From NCBI GenBank assembly GCA_007116835.1, contig SKHS01000011.1, positions 1-5,472 on the forward strand: a DNA stretch of 5,472 nt, written 5' to 3'. The notes beneath the pieces were generated by a model. That model did not search any database and was not told the DNA's origin. It was given only the letters and a program-made list of their open reading frames with translations. Origin of the DNA: Halomonas sp. (GTDB lineage: Bacteria; Pseudomonadota; Gammaproteobacteria; Pseudomonadales; Halomonadaceae). Position numbers and translations under genes: made by a program. Positions 4,576 to 5,472 of this stretch are shown piece by piece (positions within the stretch are counted from its first letter, which is position 1; every line of letters starts with the position of its first letter).

Positions 4576-5253
4576 ATGGCGCAGTCTGATACGGTAACGC
4601 GTATCCTTGATACCGCAGAGGTACTATTTGCCGAGCGCGGTTTTGCCGAAACGTCGCTGCGCAATATTACCAGTAAAGCCCGAGTCAATCTGGCCGCAGT
4701 CAACTATCACTTCGGTTCGAAAAAAGCGCTTATCCAAGCGGTATTTGCGCGTTATTTAGACCCTTTCTCTGAGCGCTTTCACACCGCGCTTGATGAGCTT
4801 GAAACGCGCTATAACGGCGATGTCATTCCACTTGAAGAGCTGTTGGAAACAATGGCCACGACGGTGCTGACGGTTCCCGCTGAGCGTAACAGTCTGAAAG
4901 TATTCATGCGTCTTCTGGGGTTGGCTTACAGCCAGGCGCAGGGGCATTTACGAGGTTATATTCAGCAGCAATATGGCGATGTGTTTACCCGGTTTACTGA
5001 GCTGGTAAGGCAAGCGACACCAAACTTGCCTGATGCAGAGCGCTTTTGGCGGCTGCATTTCATGCTGGGTACGGTGATTTTTACGCTGTCTGGGTTAGAT
5101 GCGCTGCGCGATATTGCTGCCAAAGATTACAATGAGCAAGTGACGGTTAAAGACTTGGTGCGGCGTCTGCGTCCGGTGGTGGTGGCGGCCATGAATGCAC
5201 CGTTACCATCCACCGTAGATGAAGGCTATTATGCGAACGCCCACGCTATCTGA
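4576..5253 (+). CDS. psrA: TetR-family transcriptional regulator, PsrA
   Basis: PsrA in Pseudomonas is a TetR-type repressor/activator that responds to long-chain fatty acids, controls beta-oxidation (fadBA), activates rpoS and represses itself. This 225-residue protein starts MAQSDTVTRILDTAEVLFAE and has the helix-turn-helix at about 28-50 (TSLRNITSKARVNLAAVNYHFGS), very close to Pseudomonas PsrA. The ligand-binding/dimer domain (about 55-210) is more divergent but keeps FMRLLGLAYSQAQGHLR (110-126) and FWRLHFMLG (157-165). It is divergent from lexA, the same arrangement as psrA-lexA in Pseudomonas. Its 3' end overlaps the next gene by 23 bases. The N-terminal match makes orthology likely; ligand and targets in this organism are inferred. 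A different fatty-acid-type TetR regulator is the main alternative. Confidence 0.9.
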   Translation: MAQSDTVTRILDTAEVLFAERGFAETSLRNITSKARVNLAAVNYHFGSKKALIQAVFARYLDPFSERFHTALDELETRYNGDVIPLEELLETMATTVLTVPAERNSLKVFMRLLGLAYSQAQGHLRGYIQQQYGDVFTRFTELVRQATPNLPDAERFWRLHFMLGTVIFTLSGLDALRDIAAKDYNEQVTVKDLVRRLRPVVVAAMNAPLPSTVDEGYYANAHAI

Positions 5254-5472
5254 GCTACCGCCTGTTGATCAGGGGTGGATAGAAATCGACACTCGCCAAC
5301 AGCAGCTGCGTTGGTGGTTGGGGCGTGAGCTGCACTATACATGTTCTGTCTCAACTGGCGCGGCAGGCGAAGGGCAGCAAGAAGGGAGTGGTCAAACGCC
5401 GCTGGGTTGGCACTACGTTCGTGCGTTGATTGGCGGCGGCTTGCCCGAGGATGCTGTTTTTCGAGGTCGGCG
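5231..5472 (+). CDS. L,D-transpeptidase (YkuD/ErfK family), N-terminal 80 residues
   Basis: The fragment begins at an ATG with GAAGG 5 bases upstream and is open to the right edge. It shows the start of a YkuD catalytic fold: WIEIDTRQQQLRWWLGRELHYTCSVSTG (16-43) forms the first strands, followed by GSGQTPLGWHYVRALIGGG (52-70) and AVFRGR (75-80), matching the 'S-T-G...TP-G' pattern of the family. These enzymes form 3-3 peptidoglycan cross-links or related acyl transfers through a catalytic Cys, which lies beyond the window and cannot be checked. No signal peptide is seen in the first 20 residues, so a periplasmic location is not evident and a cytoplasmic or muropeptide-trimming role is possible. 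The start lies inside psrA, so translation is probably coupled. In Pseudomonas psrA is next to nagZ, another cell-wall enzyme gene. Confidence 0.85.
   Translation, partial: MRTPTLSELPPVDQGWIEIDTRQQQLRWWLGRELHYTCSVSTGAAGEGQQEGSGQTPLGWHYVRALIGGGLPEDAVFRGR

Overview
This looks like a housekeeping chromosomal segment from a gammaproteobacterium, most likely of the Halomonas type (Halomonadaceae, Oceanospirillales). The evidence is a divergent lexA/psrA pair as in Pseudomonas, a PsrA that is close to the Pseudomonas protein through its DNA-binding domain, and a moderate GC content. The genus is an inference from protein similarity as remembered; no search was run.

Layout from left to right. (1) Positions 1-114 are the 3' end of moaE (molybdopterin synthase large subunit), reading rightward. 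(2) It converges with an RNase J-type ribonuclease gene on the minus strand (142-1827) across a 27-base gap. (3) A 194-base divergent region (1828-2021) holds a fair promoter for the RNase J gene and a short GC-rich palindrome. (4) purU (10-formyl-THF hydrolase, 2022-2876) and a CbiM-like multi-spanning membrane protein of the COG3235 kind (2895-3566) follow 18 bases apart and probably form one transcript. (5) A 120-base convergent gap holds two hairpins. (6) lexA lies on the minus strand (3687-4364). (7) The lexA-psrA control region (4365-4575) has one perfect and two imperfect LexA boxes on the lexA side, and a promoter with a PsrA-type operator on the psrA side. (8) psrA (4576-5253) overlaps by 23 bases the start of an L,D-transpeptidase (YkuD fold) gene that runs off the right edge.

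The genes fall into separate units: molybdenum cofactor synthesis, RNA decay, one-carbon metabolism with a possible metal or vitamin transporter component, the SOS repressor, and a fatty-acid-responsive regulator with a cell-wall enzyme. Both regulators appear to control themselves through operators visible in the shared intergenic region. I see no mobile element, CRISPR array, RNA gene or phage-like gene, and no strong sign of an undescribed system. The points most worth a second look are the PsrA-type operator, the triple LexA half-site array, the RNase J in a gammaproteobacterium, and the purU-linked CbiM-like protein without its usual metal motif.
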